DNA of 5,780 nt, from contig QQUM01000183.1 of the NCBI GenBank assembly GCA_008501545.1, positions 1 through 5,780 on the forward strand, in the 5' to 3' direction. Shown piece by piece: positions 1 to 5,671 of this stretch (positions are counted from its first letter, which is position 1; the number at the start of each line of letters is the position of its first letter). The position numbers were made by a program, and so were the translations under genes. Origin of the DNA: Calditrichota bacterium (GTDB lineage: Bacteria > Zhuqueibacterota > Zhuqueibacteria > Zhuqueibacterales > Geothermadaptataceae). Below the pieces are notes generated by a model. That model was not told the origin of the DNA, did no database searches, and saw only the letters and a list, made by a program, of their open reading frames with translations.

Positions 1-405
1 AACTTCTTCCTTGGAAACAGAAGAGTCGAAAATTCTTCTTTCGTTCACTTTCAAGTATGAACGAATCATTTCACCATCAATTTCCACTTGTGGCAACAGG
101 ATAACAGATCCTCTCCAATCTGTTTCCATACTCACTGTAATGCTCTCATTATTTACCGCTACAGTCCGAGAACCAGAATCATACGACTGATGCGAAGTAG
201 CACTACCGACGCCTGAAAGACTGCCTGCCGAAGCTCCATCAACTGTAACAGAACCACCGCCGAAAGCTGGATCCGCGTTAATAACACGATATTCCGCTTT
301 GAATTCCGGTGGAGTAGGACCTGTTGAGGGCACATCAGCGCAACTAACAAGCAATGCAGCCAACATCAAACTGATGAAAACCGCAGTTGTTGTTTTCCAA
401 CTCAT
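1..405 (-). CDS. Lipoprotein with DUF4397-like segment, N-terminal part (runs off left edge)
   Basis: The frame opens at ATG 403-405 and stays open to base 1, giving 135 residues with no stop; the C-terminus is outside the window. The start is set by a near-perfect Shine-Dalgarno 7 bases upstream. Residues 1-21 form a lipoprotein signal peptide: Lys4, a hydrophobic core at about 8-20, then the lipobox Leu19-Val20-Ser21-Cys22, so signal peptidase II should lipidate Cys22. A Pro/Thr-rich linker follows. Residues 37-105 (beginning AEYRVINADPAF, with SVTVDG and a Ser/Gly-rich stretch leading to RTVAV) resemble the DUF4397 pattern of an 'RVVHASPDAPAVDVYVDG'-type strand followed by a Gly-rich loop and a 'tV.V' strand. 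DUF4397 domains are beta-rich, surface-associated and of unknown function. The protein probably sits in an envelope membrane facing the periplasm or the outside. The lipoprotein call is firm; the domain call is by eye. No partner gene is visible. Confidence 0.82.
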   Translation of the reverse strand, partial: MSWKTTTAVFISLMLAALLVSCADVPSTGPTPPEFKAEYRVINADPAFGGGSVTVDGASAGSLSGVGSATSHQSYDSGSRTVAVNNESITVSMETDWRGSVILLPQVEIDGEMIRSYLKVNERRIFDSSVSKEEV

Positions 406-412
406 CTACTCG

Positions 413-420
413 CCTCCTTA
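413..420 (-). promoter_or_regulatory. Strong Shine-Dalgarno of the lipoprotein gene
   Basis: On the minus strand TAAGGAGG lies 7 bases before ATG 403-405. It is an almost full complement to the 16S rRNA 3' end, fixes the lipoprotein start and suggests efficient translation. It is the strongest ribosome binding site in the window. Confidence 0.85.
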
Positions 421-558
421 ACTAATGTTAATAGGATTAATTGGATTTGTTCTTTCACAGGTAAGAGAGAGGGGATTTCCCAAAGGCACAAGCACGCATT
501 CAATCTTTGCACCAATTCCTCCTCCCAAAACTTGTGAAAACATTAACGGGCATTTCTT

Positions 559-574
559 ATCAAACTCCATGCCA
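559..574 (-). promoter_or_regulatory. Possible degenerate sigma-54 (-24/-12) promoter for the lipoprotein gene
   Basis: The minus strand reads TGGCAT, five bases, then TTGAT. The sigma-54 consensus is TGGCAC-N5-TTGCA/T, so the spacing is exact and the -24 GG is present, but the -12 GC is replaced by GA. That C is normally well conserved, so this could be chance. It would give a leader of roughly 145 bases before the lipoprotein ATG. Its appeal is context: an NtrC-type activator gene is adjacent and inverted repeats lie about 130-190 bases upstream. Confidence 0.22.
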
Positions 575-689
575 CTGGATTTATTTAAATACGACACAAT
601 ATATCCTACACCATTAATATTTGTTTTTAAAATACTTATATTTAATTATAAAGTTAAAGATTTATACAAAAAAATGCATAAATATAAAT

Positions 690-730
690 TGTGCAAAATA
701 ATTCCTGTTTTGGGTGAAAAATTTTGCACA
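690..730. repeat. 10-bp perfect inverted repeat, possible protein-binding site
   Basis: TGTGCAAAAT at 690-699 is matched by its reverse complement ATTTTGCACA at 721-730, with 21 bases between the arms. Arm centres are about 31 bases apart, close to three helical turns, which would put both arms on one face of the DNA. The arms carry no U-run, so a terminator is unlikely. The position upstream of the lipoprotein gene fits an operator or an upstream activating site; this role is inferred. Confidence 0.45.
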
Positions 731-747
731 GGAAAATTCAGACACTA

Positions 748-763
748 TGCACCAGCGGTTGCA
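748..763. promoter_or_regulatory. Imperfect TGCA palindrome resembling an NtrC-type enhancer site
   Basis: TGCACC, three bases, then GGTTGCA. It agrees with its own reverse complement at 12 of 16 positions and resembles the enteric NtrC site pattern TGCACC-N5-GGTGCA, with shorter spacing and one extra base. The regulator encoded next door is of the NtrC family, but its actual recognition sequence is unknown, so binding is inference only. Confidence 0.25.
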
Positions 764-800
764 AAAAGATGAAAAAATTTTTATGAGCAATAAATAAGGC

Positions 801-820
801 GGGATGAACAGGGATTAAAC
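801..820. repeat. Two tandem degenerate decamers
   Basis: GGGATGAACA (801-810) is followed directly by GGGATTAAAC (811-820), identical at 7 of 10 positions. It resembles the short 'GGAT-AACA'-type tandem repeats scattered between genes in some environmental genomes, but two copies can also arise by chance. Confidence 0.3.
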
Positions 821-882
821 ATTTGAAAACTGGAAAGAATAGTTGGTTCAATGCGGGGGTCGGTCGAAGACTTCGTGTTCTA

Positions 883-2247
883 TTACAGATTGTACTTGCT
901 GATTTTATAGCGCATATTGCGCAAACTAATTTCCAACTGTTTAGCAGCTTCCGATTTATTACCGGCAGCTTTTTTAATCGCTTCTTCCAGGATAAGGCGC
1001 TCGGCGAATTCTATCTTTTCGCGAAAAGTCTCACCGGCATTTAATATAACATCCAAACCATCCGGACGTTTTGCTTTCCGTATTTTCACAAAAACAGGCA
1101 GGTGTTCGGGAAGCACTTTGTCCCCTTCTCCAAGAACGACCGCATTTTCCATGGCATTTTCAAGCTCCCGCACATTGCCCGGCCAATGGTATTCCAGACA
1201 AATATTGAGAACATCTTCATGGATTGTTAACGGGCCGCGTTTGTTTACTTTGGCATACTTTCGAATGAAATGATCGACAAGGAGCGGGATATCTTCTTTG
1301 CGTGCCCGAAGCGGCGGGAGTGAGACTGGAATAACATTGAGTCGGTAATACAGATCCTCACGAAAACGGCCATTTGTGAGCGCTTCCTCCAAATCGCGAT
1401 TCGTTGCAGCGATGACCCGGGTGTCGACAGAAATTGAGCTCGTTCCACCAAGGCGTGAGATTTCCCGTTCCTGTAAAACGCGGAGCAATTTGGTTTGTAC
1501 ACTGCTGGAGATTTCCCCGATCTCATCTAAAAATATGGTGCCTTTGTCTGCCAACTCAAAACGGCCTATTTTGCGTCCCGCTGCACCTGTAAATGCCCCT
1601 TTTTCATAGCCAAAAAGCTCACTCTCAAGCAGCGTCTCCGGAAAACTGGCGCAGCTGACTTCGATGAGACTGTTTTTTGCCCGGGGGCTGTTGTAGTGGA
1701 TTGCGCGGGCGACGAGCTCTTTCCCTGTTCCACTTTCACCGCGAATAAGTATAGTTGATTCACTGCGGGCGACTTTAACAATAGTTCGAAAAACATCCTG
1801 CATTACCTTGCTGCTGCCGATGATATTTTCAAACCGGTACGCCCCCTGCAATCGCTGTTTTAATTCCTCATTCTCCCGCTCGAGCTCAAAATCAGAGACT
1901 GCTTTTTTCAAAATGATAAACAACTCATCGAGGTCAAGCGGTTTTGTCAGGTATTCATAGACACCGCTTTTCATCGCTTCTACTGCATCCTTAACCGAGT
2001 TGTATGCCGTCATGATGATGGTTTTCATCTGCCGGCTATGGAGTTGTGCTTTTTCAAACAGCTCCATGCCTGTCATGTCCGGCATGCGTAAATCCGTCAG
2101 CAAAATATCAAACTGGTGGCGAGACAGAATTTGCAGTGCTTCCTCGCCGCTTTCTGCGCCAATCGCATCAAATCCTTCCTGACAAAGAATCTCCACCAGC
2201 CCGGTTAACGTATTTCGATCATCCTCTGCGATGAGAATTCGAATCAT
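883..2247 (-). CDS. Sigma-54-dependent response regulator, NtrC family (REC-AAA+-Fis HTH)
   Basis: This 454-residue protein has the full NtrC-family layout. The receiver domain covers residues 1-118, with acidic pocket Asp9/Asp10, phospho-acceptor Asp52 (in TDLRMPD), Thr80 and Lys102. A short charged linker that could form a coiled coil spans about 118-135. The AAA+ domain (about 141-375) has Walker A GESGTGKE at 170-177, the sigma-54 contact loop GAFTGA at 217-222, Walker B ending Asp241-Glu242, the ATNRDL motif at 281-286, the arginine-finger region FREDLYYRLNV at 295-305 and WPGNVRELEN at 355-364. A Fis-type helix-turn-helix ends the protein (about 412-454). Once phosphorylated it should bind an upstream site and open sigma-54 promoters. 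The intact GAFTGA loop means it is a true activator. It starts 24 bases after the serA-like gene and probably shares its transcript. No histidine kinase is in the window, so signal and targets are unknown. The Shine-Dalgarno is weak; the start is chosen because the REC domain begins at once (MIRILIAEDD). Stop codon TAA. Confidence 0.96.
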   Translation of the reverse strand: MIRILIAEDDRNTLTGLVEILCQEGFDAIGAESGEEALQILSRHQFDILLTDLRMPDMTGMELFEKAQLHSRQMKTIIMTAYNSVKDAVEAMKSGVYEYLTKPLDLDELFIILKKAVSDFELERENEELKQRLQGAYRFENIIGSSKVMQDVFRTIVKVARSESTILIRGESGTGKELVARAIHYNSPRAKNSLIEVSCASFPETLLESELFGYEKGAFTGAAGRKIGRFELADKGTIFLDEIGEISSSVQTKLLRVLQEREISRLGGTSSISVDTRVIAATNRDLEEALTNGRFREDLYYRLNVIPVSLPPLRARKEDIPLLVDHFIRKYAKVNKRGPLTIHEDVLNICLEYHWPGNVRELENAMENAVVLGEGDKVLPEHLPVFVKIRKAKRPDGLDVILNAGETFREKIEFAERLILEEAIKKAAGNKSEAAKQLEISLRNMRYKISKYNL

Positions 2248-2271
2248 TCAGACTACCATTCTTTAAATTAA

Positions 2272-3234
2272 TCAACTTATTTCTTTCAGATTGACAACAG
2301 AGCTACCGGTTTTTTGTTCCAAAAACTCAATAATAACATCAGCCACTTCACTTGCGACTTTATCCTGTGCTTCAAAACTGGAAGCACCCAAATGCGGCAC
2401 ATGTAGAACACCTGGTTTATTTAACAAGGCGAAATCGCTGGCAGGGGGTTCCGTTGGATAAACATCGAGGGCAACCCCGGCAATTTTTCCCGAATCGATT
2501 GCAGCGGCTACAGCAACATCATCAAGCAAGGTGCCGCGTGCAGCGTTAATGAGTCGTACGCCGTCCTTCATTTGTGCAATTGTCTCCGCATTAATGATGT
2601 TTTTCGTTTCAGCGGTAGCCGGCAGGTGCAAGGAAATAAAATCAGCAGCTGGCCACAAGACATCAAGTGCGACCTGCTTTACACCCGATTCCGTGAAGAC
2701 ACTTTCCGGCAGATAAGGGTCATAAGCGACTACATGCATACCGAAAGCCTGAGCGCGACTTGCGAATTCCCGTCCAATCCGGCCGAATCCAAGCAAGCCA
2801 AGGGTTTTTCCATAGAGTTCCACACCACGGAAAGCTTTTCGATTCCACTCGCCGCTGCTTAATGATGCATACCCGGTTGCAATATTTCGCGAAAGGGCCA
2901 GCATTAAACCGAAGGCCAATTCGGCCGTCGCAATTGTGTTTGCTCCCGGTGTATTTGCGACTGCCACATTTTTCGCAGTTGCAGCCGCAACATCAATATT
3001 ATCGATACCGACACCTCCACGGACAACAAGTTTTAATTTCCCTGGATTTTCAAGCACGGCAGGCGTTATTTTGGTTGCACTGCGAATGGCAATGGCATCG
3101 TATTCGCCTATGGCTTCGGCAAGTTGTGTTTCTGGCAGGGTTTCACCAGAAATGGCGTCAAAACCTTTTTCTTTTAGCAGATTTACTGCGTCATCAGCTA
3201 TATTGTCGGTTACATATATTTTATAGGATTGCAT
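2272..3234 (-). CDS. serA: D-3-phosphoglycerate dehydrogenase, short form (2-hydroxyacid dehydrogenase family)
   Basis: This enzyme should oxidise 3-phosphoglycerate to 3-phosphohydroxypyruvate with NAD+, the first step of serine synthesis, in the cytosol. The 320 residues carry the family marks: RSATKITP at 51-58, GGVGIDNID at 73-81, NTPGANTIATAEL at 94-106, the Rossmann motif GFGRIG at 149-154, Asp172 after the second strand (NAD preference), and the catalytic set Arg233 (NAARGTLLDD), Glu262 (YPTEPP) and His281 (PHLGASS). It ends at the SSVVN junction and so lacks the C-terminal ACT or ACT-ASB domains of longer SerA proteins; classical serine feedback inhibition through ACT is therefore not expected. 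The frame stays open to an ATG at 3294, but the start at 3234 has the ribosome binding site and begins directly at the conserved YKIYVTDNI strand. A hydroxypyruvate or glyoxylate reductase role is the main alternative; the GVGIDNID and NTPGAN motifs and the transaminase nearby favour SerA. Confidence 0.9.
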   Translation of the reverse strand: MQSYKIYVTDNIADDAVNLLKEKGFDAISGETLPETQLAEAIGEYDAIAIRSATKITPAVLENPGKLKLVVRGGVGIDNIDVAAATAKNVAVANTPGANTIATAELAFGLMLALSRNIATGYASLSSGEWNRKAFRGVELYGKTLGLLGFGRIGREFASRAQAFGMHVVAYDPYLPESVFTESGVKQVALDVLWPAADFISLHLPATAETKNIINAETIAQMKDGVRLINAARGTLLDDVAVAAAIDSGKIAGVALDVYPTEPPASDFALLNKPGVLHVPHLGASSFEAQDKVASEVADVIIEFLEQKTGSSVVNLKEIS

Positions 3235-3239
3235 TTTTT

Positions 3240-3246
3240 CTCCCTT
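3240..3246 (-). promoter_or_regulatory. Shine-Dalgarno deciding the serA start
   Basis: The minus strand reads AAGGGAG and then five A's before ATG 3232-3234. This places translation start at 3234 rather than at the upstream in-frame ATGs at 3294 or 3249; the latter directly abuts the Shine-Dalgarno and lacks one of its own. The extra upstream residues would be a hydrophobic stretch atypical of this cytosolic enzyme. Confidence 0.8.
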
Positions 3247-3253
3247 CATAACA

Positions 3254-3271
3254 AGTTTTGCGAACAAAACT
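3254..3271 (-). promoter_or_regulatory. Perfect hairpin/palindrome in the serA leader
   Basis: On the minus strand AGTTTTG and CAAAACT form a perfect 7-bp stem around a TTCG tetraloop, ending 7 bases before the Shine-Dalgarno. It is preceded, not followed, by a T-run, so it is not a terminator. It could be an operator overlapping the transcription start or an RNA hairpin affecting ribosome access or mRNA stability. The structure is seen; the role is inferred. Confidence 0.4.
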
Positions 3272-3273
3272 AA

Positions 3274-3301
3274 AAAATAAAAGCTTAAGAGCAAAGATCA
3301 A
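3274..3301 (-). promoter_or_regulatory. Possible sigma-70 type promoter of the serA-regulator unit
   Basis: TTGATC (3296-3301) and TATTTT (3274-3279) on the minus strand are 16 bases apart; each matches the -35 and -10 consensus at 4 of 6 positions. A promoter is needed somewhere at 3235-3370 because a terminator lies just upstream. The predicted transcription start, near 3267, falls within the palindrome at 3254-3271. The match is weak in AT-rich DNA. Confidence 0.3.
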
Positions 3302-3370
3302 TTTATTTTAGTAATTAGGAAATCGAGCGAAAGTGGTAAAAACAAGTAGGTATCGGCACTCAGTTGGGTT

Positions 3371-3410
3371 AAAAGAGAAAAAGCGATGCGCCAAACGCCT
3401 CGCTTTTCTT
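3371..3410 (-). terminator. Intrinsic terminator after the aminotransferase gene
   Basis: On the minus strand AAAAGCGA (3400-3407) pairs perfectly with TCGCTTTT (3379-3386). An inner GCG/CGC stem (3396-3398 with 3388-3390) sits across one mismatch and closes a 5-base loop. The stem runs into a T-rich tail (TTTTTCTCTTTT). It starts about 30 bases after the aminotransferase stop, so it should end the lon-engB-aminotransferase transcript and separate it from serA. Confidence 0.8.
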
Positions 3411-3436
3411 CATTATCTTACAAAATCCAGTTCATT

Positions 3437-4588
3437 TCAGGCTTGCATTTCCACAAATTCCATGTAGGCTTTTTGTACATTTTGCGTGGCAACTCCTGGT
3501 TCAAGCGGATGACCGATATCGCGAAAAGCCAGTTCCATCACCGCCACAAAGGCCATCATGTCAAGATGATCATAGTGTCCCATATGTGCCACACGAAAGA
3601 TCTTGCCTTTTAAAAATTCCTGGCCGCCCGCAACGGTGACATTGTAATTATCCCGCAAAATTTTTACAAATTTTTGTCCATCAACACCATCGGGAATTTT
3701 AATCGCAGTGAGGGCATGTGTTGGTTGTTTTGAGAAGACTTCCAATCCAGCTGCAGTCAGACCGGTACGTACAGCATAGGATAAGGCCGCGTACTTATTC
3801 CAATAATGCTCATGTCCGTTTGATAGAAAAGTTGTCAAGGATTCATTCAAACCAATGAGCAGCATGGTCGCCGGTGTAAATGGCGTTGTTTGATTGTGCA
3901 ATGCCTTGCGTGCTTTTTTAAGATTGAGATAATAATTCGGTAAATCGCTGGATTCAGCGCGTTGCCATGCACGCTCACTAACGGCTACGAAAGCAAGCCC
4001 CGGCGGTATCATCGTGCCTTTTTGTGATCCGGCGACGACAACATCGAGATCCCATTCATCCATGTAGAACGGCATGACGCCGACTGATGTAACCCCATCA
4101 ATAATTGTAATCGCATCGCTATTTTCCCGTACAACTTTCGCGATGCCCTGCACATCGAATAAAGTCCCTGTTGACGTTTCACTGTGTGTAAACATCACGG
4201 CTTTCACATTCTCGTGCCTGGCCAGAACTGCTTTCACAGCATCCGGTGAAATGGCACTACCCCATTCCACCTCAATTGCGACAACATCAAGACCGTATGC
4301 ACGAGAGATTTCTCCCCAGCGCTGGCCAAATTTCCCCCCTTCGATTGTAACAACTTTATCACCGCGCTTCAAAAAATTGATAACAGCCCCTTCCATGCCG
4401 CCTGTGCCAGAAGAAGTCAGAGTTAAAACATCGTTCTGTGTCTTAAAAAACTGCCGCAACATGTTCGATGTCTCTGCAAAAAATTCCTTAAACTGCGGGC
4501 TACGATGGTGCACCATATTTTGCGCCATTGCATGGACGACTTCTTCAGAAATCTGGGTGGGGCCAGGTGTAAATAATCGTGGACGCAT
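3437..4588 (-). CDS. Class V PLP-dependent aminotransferase (alanine-glyoxylate / serine aminotransferase type)
   Basis: The protein has 383 residues, normal for fold-type I class V aminotransferases of the AGT/SPT group. It opens with the group's TPGPTQI signature (7-13). Visible PLP-site features are SGTGG at 60-64 (phosphate binding), SETSTG at 136-141, Asp164 in IDGVTSVG (pyridine nitrogen), the Schiff-base Lys190 in AGSQKG, the NQTTPFTPA segment at 232-240 and Arg332 before AHMGH (substrate carboxylate). Family members use alanine, serine or phosphoserine as donor with glyoxylate, pyruvate or 2-oxoglutarate; substrate cannot be read from sequence. The serA-like gene next door suggests it may make phosphoserine in place of SerC, as proposed for AGT-type enzymes in lineages lacking SerC. 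This is inference, and a terminator separates the two genes. It starts 4 bases after engB with a GGAG at 4596-4599 that overlaps the end of engB, so translation is probably coupled. Confidence 0.92.
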   Translation of the reverse strand: MRPRLFTPGPTQISEEVVHAMAQNMVHHRSPQFKEFFAETSNMLRQFFKTQNDVLTLTSSGTGGMEGAVINFLKRGDKVVTIEGGKFGQRWGEISRAYGLDVVAIEVEWGSAISPDAVKAVLARHENVKAVMFTHSETSTGTLFDVQGIAKVVRENSDAITIIDGVTSVGVMPFYMDEWDLDVVVAGSQKGTMIPPGLAFVAVSERAWQRAESSDLPNYYLNLKKARKALHNQTTPFTPATMLLIGLNESLTTFLSNGHEHYWNKYAALSYAVRTGLTAAGLEVFSKQPTHALTAIKIPDGVDGQKFVKILRDNYNVTVAGGQEFLKGKIFRVAHMGHYDHLDMMAFVAVMELAFRDIGHPLEPGVATQNVQKAYMEFVEMQA

Positions 4589-4592
4589 TTTA

Positions 4593-5177
4593 TCACTCCA
4601 TTAAGGTTGATATACTTTGCCATATTTCTTTTTTACCCTGTCCATTACTAGAAGAGCTGAAAAGTGGGCCATGAACAGGAAATTGTTCAATTGTCTGCAA
4701 AATTTGCCGTTGCGACGCATTGAACTGTTTTCTGTTCAATTTATCCACTTTTGTAGCGACAACAAGACAAGGAATTTCCAAACCAGCCAACCACGATATT
4801 AATTCTATATCCGATTTCATCGCTCCGTGCCGCGAATCGATGAGACTTATGACGGCGCGCAAATATGAGGATTCCTGCAGATAAGCCTCGATGACGCGAC
4901 GCCAGTTTTCTTTTTCAGATTTCGGTACTTTCGCGAATCCATAGCCTGGTAGATCCACGAGATGAAATGTATCATTGACACGTATGTAGTTTAACATGCG
5001 TGTTTTCCCGGGTGTATTGCTCGTTCTTGCAAGATTTTTACGGTTTAACAACATATTGATCAAACTCGACTTGCCAACGTTCGACCGCCCTGCAATTGCG
5101 ATTTCCGGGAGCCTTGGGTTCGGTACTTGCGTGTGCGATGAAAAACTACCGACGAAATCTGAATATTTAATTTTCAT
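4593..5177 (-). CDS. engB: Ribosome biogenesis GTP-binding protein EngB (YihA/YsxC)
   Basis: This TRAFAC-class GTPase assists late assembly of the large ribosomal subunit and is essential in several bacteria. At 194 residues it has the usual family length. Motifs in order: G1 GRSNVGKS at 30-37, the G2 region TSNTPGKT at 52-59, G3 DLPGYG at 75-80 followed by FAKVPKSEKENW, which is characteristic of EngB, G4 TKVD at 142-145, and G5 within SSSNGQGK at 175-182. Its start at 5177 is 8 bases after the lon stop, with little Shine-Dalgarno, which suggests coupling to lon translation. The lon-engB order is a known conserved arrangement (lonA-ysxC in Bacillus). Stop codon TGA; the aminotransferase gene follows after 4 bases. 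I see no missing motif. Confidence 0.96.
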   Translation of the reverse strand: MKIKYSDFVGSFSSHTQVPNPRLPEIAIAGRSNVGKSSLINMLLNRKNLARTSNTPGKTRMLNYIRVNDTFHLVDLPGYGFAKVPKSEKENWRRVIEAYLQESSYLRAVISLIDSRHGAMKSDIELISWLAGLEIPCLVVATKVDKLNRKQFNASQRQILQTIEQFPVHGPLFSSSSNGQGKKEIWQSISTLME

Positions 5178-5185
5178 TTTGAAAT

Positions 5186-5608
5186 TTAAGCTACAAACGC
5201 CTGTTTCAGAACATCGTCCATATGCGATACCTGAATAATTTTAATACCCTTTTTCAATTCGGGTGGCAGCTCTTTAATATCATTCTCGTTTTCCTTAGGG
5301 ACAAGGGCTTTTTTGATGCCAAACCGTTGCGCTGCTAATATTTTCTCATTCAGGCCGCCAATGGCCAATACCTTCCCCCGCAGCGTAATTTCGCCGGTCA
5401 TGGCAATGGAACGGTTCACTTTGCGCCCCGTTAAGGCAGATACGACAGCAACCGCGATGGTAATACCCGCAGATGGTCCATCTTTCGGGATTGCACCTTC
5501 CGGAAAATGAATGTGCACATCGCTGTTCTTCCAAAATTCCTTACTTATTTTTAGATCATCTTTTCGACTACGAATATAACTCAGTGCGGCTTTTGCCGAT
5601 TCTTTCAT
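5186..5608 (-). CDS. lon: Lon protease proteolytic domain, portion downstream of an in-frame stop
   Basis: This is the C-terminal end of ATP-dependent Lon, which degrades misfolded and regulatory proteins in the cytosol. From ATG 5608 there are 140 residues with both members of the catalytic dyad: Ser46 in PKDGPSAG (codon 5471-5473) and Lys89 in GGLNEK (codon 5342-5344). They are 43 residues apart, the same as Ser679 and Lys722 of E. coli Lon. TGEITLRG and the end at DDVLKQAF are also typical. Lon similarity continues upstream in the same frame (ITLTGKLGDV) to 5671, where a TAA interrupts it. ATG 5608 is the first ATG after that stop; an AGGA about 13 bases upstream is too far to be a good ribosome binding site, so it is probably an internal Met of the full protein rather than a real start. 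Alone this piece lacks the ATPase and part of the protease fold. TAA stop; engB follows after 8 bases. Confidence 0.85.
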   Translation of the reverse strand: MKESAKAALSYIRSRKDDLKISKEFWKNSDVHIHFPEGAIPKDGPSAGITIAVAVVSALTGRKVNRSIAMTGEITLRGKVLAIGGLNEKILAAQRFGIKKALVPKENENDIKELPPELKKGIKIIQVSHMDDVLKQAFVA

Positions 5609-5671
5609 TACATCGCCAAGCTTTCCTGTCAGCGTGATTCCGCCTTTCCCTTCAACACCATTGACTTCAAT

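Larger units (their letters stand above)
406..882. other. Gap of about 480 bp without a gene, AT-rich, with regulatory-looking repeats
   Basis: This gap separates the stop of the sigma-54 regulator gene from the start of the lipoprotein gene. The only long open frame in it (425-772, plus strand) has no ribosome binding site and an amino-acid composition like translated AT-rich DNA, so I do not call it. The gap holds a 10-bp inverted repeat (690-730), an imperfect TGCA palindrome (748-763), two tandem decamers (801-820) and one -24/-12-like sequence (559-574, minus strand). Bases around 590-690 are strongly AT-rich, as expected for a promoter or upstream region. I find no convincing intrinsic terminator after the regulator gene: the short palindrome near 866-876 has no T-run after it. 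Confidence 0.6.

Noticed and set aside
159..350. Minus-strand open frame of 63 codons at the left edge
   Set aside because: It is a shifted frame inside the lipoprotein gene, which has a strong ribosome binding site, a signal peptide and a lipobox in its own frame.
425..772. Plus-strand open frame of 115 codons in the gap
   Set aside because: It has no Shine-Dalgarno, a composition rich in Lys, Ile, Tyr and Phe as expected from translated AT-rich DNA, no recognisable motif, and it covers the inverted repeat and the region upstream of the lipoprotein gene.
801..830. Sequence ending in GATTAAAC that recalls the end of some CRISPR repeats
   Set aside because: It occurs once, with no second repeat at spacer distance and no cas gene in the window.
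866..876. Short palindrome CGAAG-A-CTTCG just after the regulator stop, considered as a terminator
   Set aside because: The stem has only a one-base centre and no T-run follows on the minus strand.
2760..3251. Plus-strand open frame of 163 codons opposite serA
   Set aside because: It is antisense to serA and low in complexity, and its C-terminal end spans the serA start and ribosome binding site.
3235..3294. N-terminal extension of SerA by 20 residues to the ATG at 3294
   Set aside because: The extension lacks a ribosome binding site, spans the leader palindrome, and the Shine-Dalgarno and family alignment both favour 3234.
4074..4604. Plus-strand open frame of 176 codons opposite the aminotransferase
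   Set aside because: It is antisense to a well-supported enzyme gene whose motifs fix the coding strand; the product has no recognisable family features.
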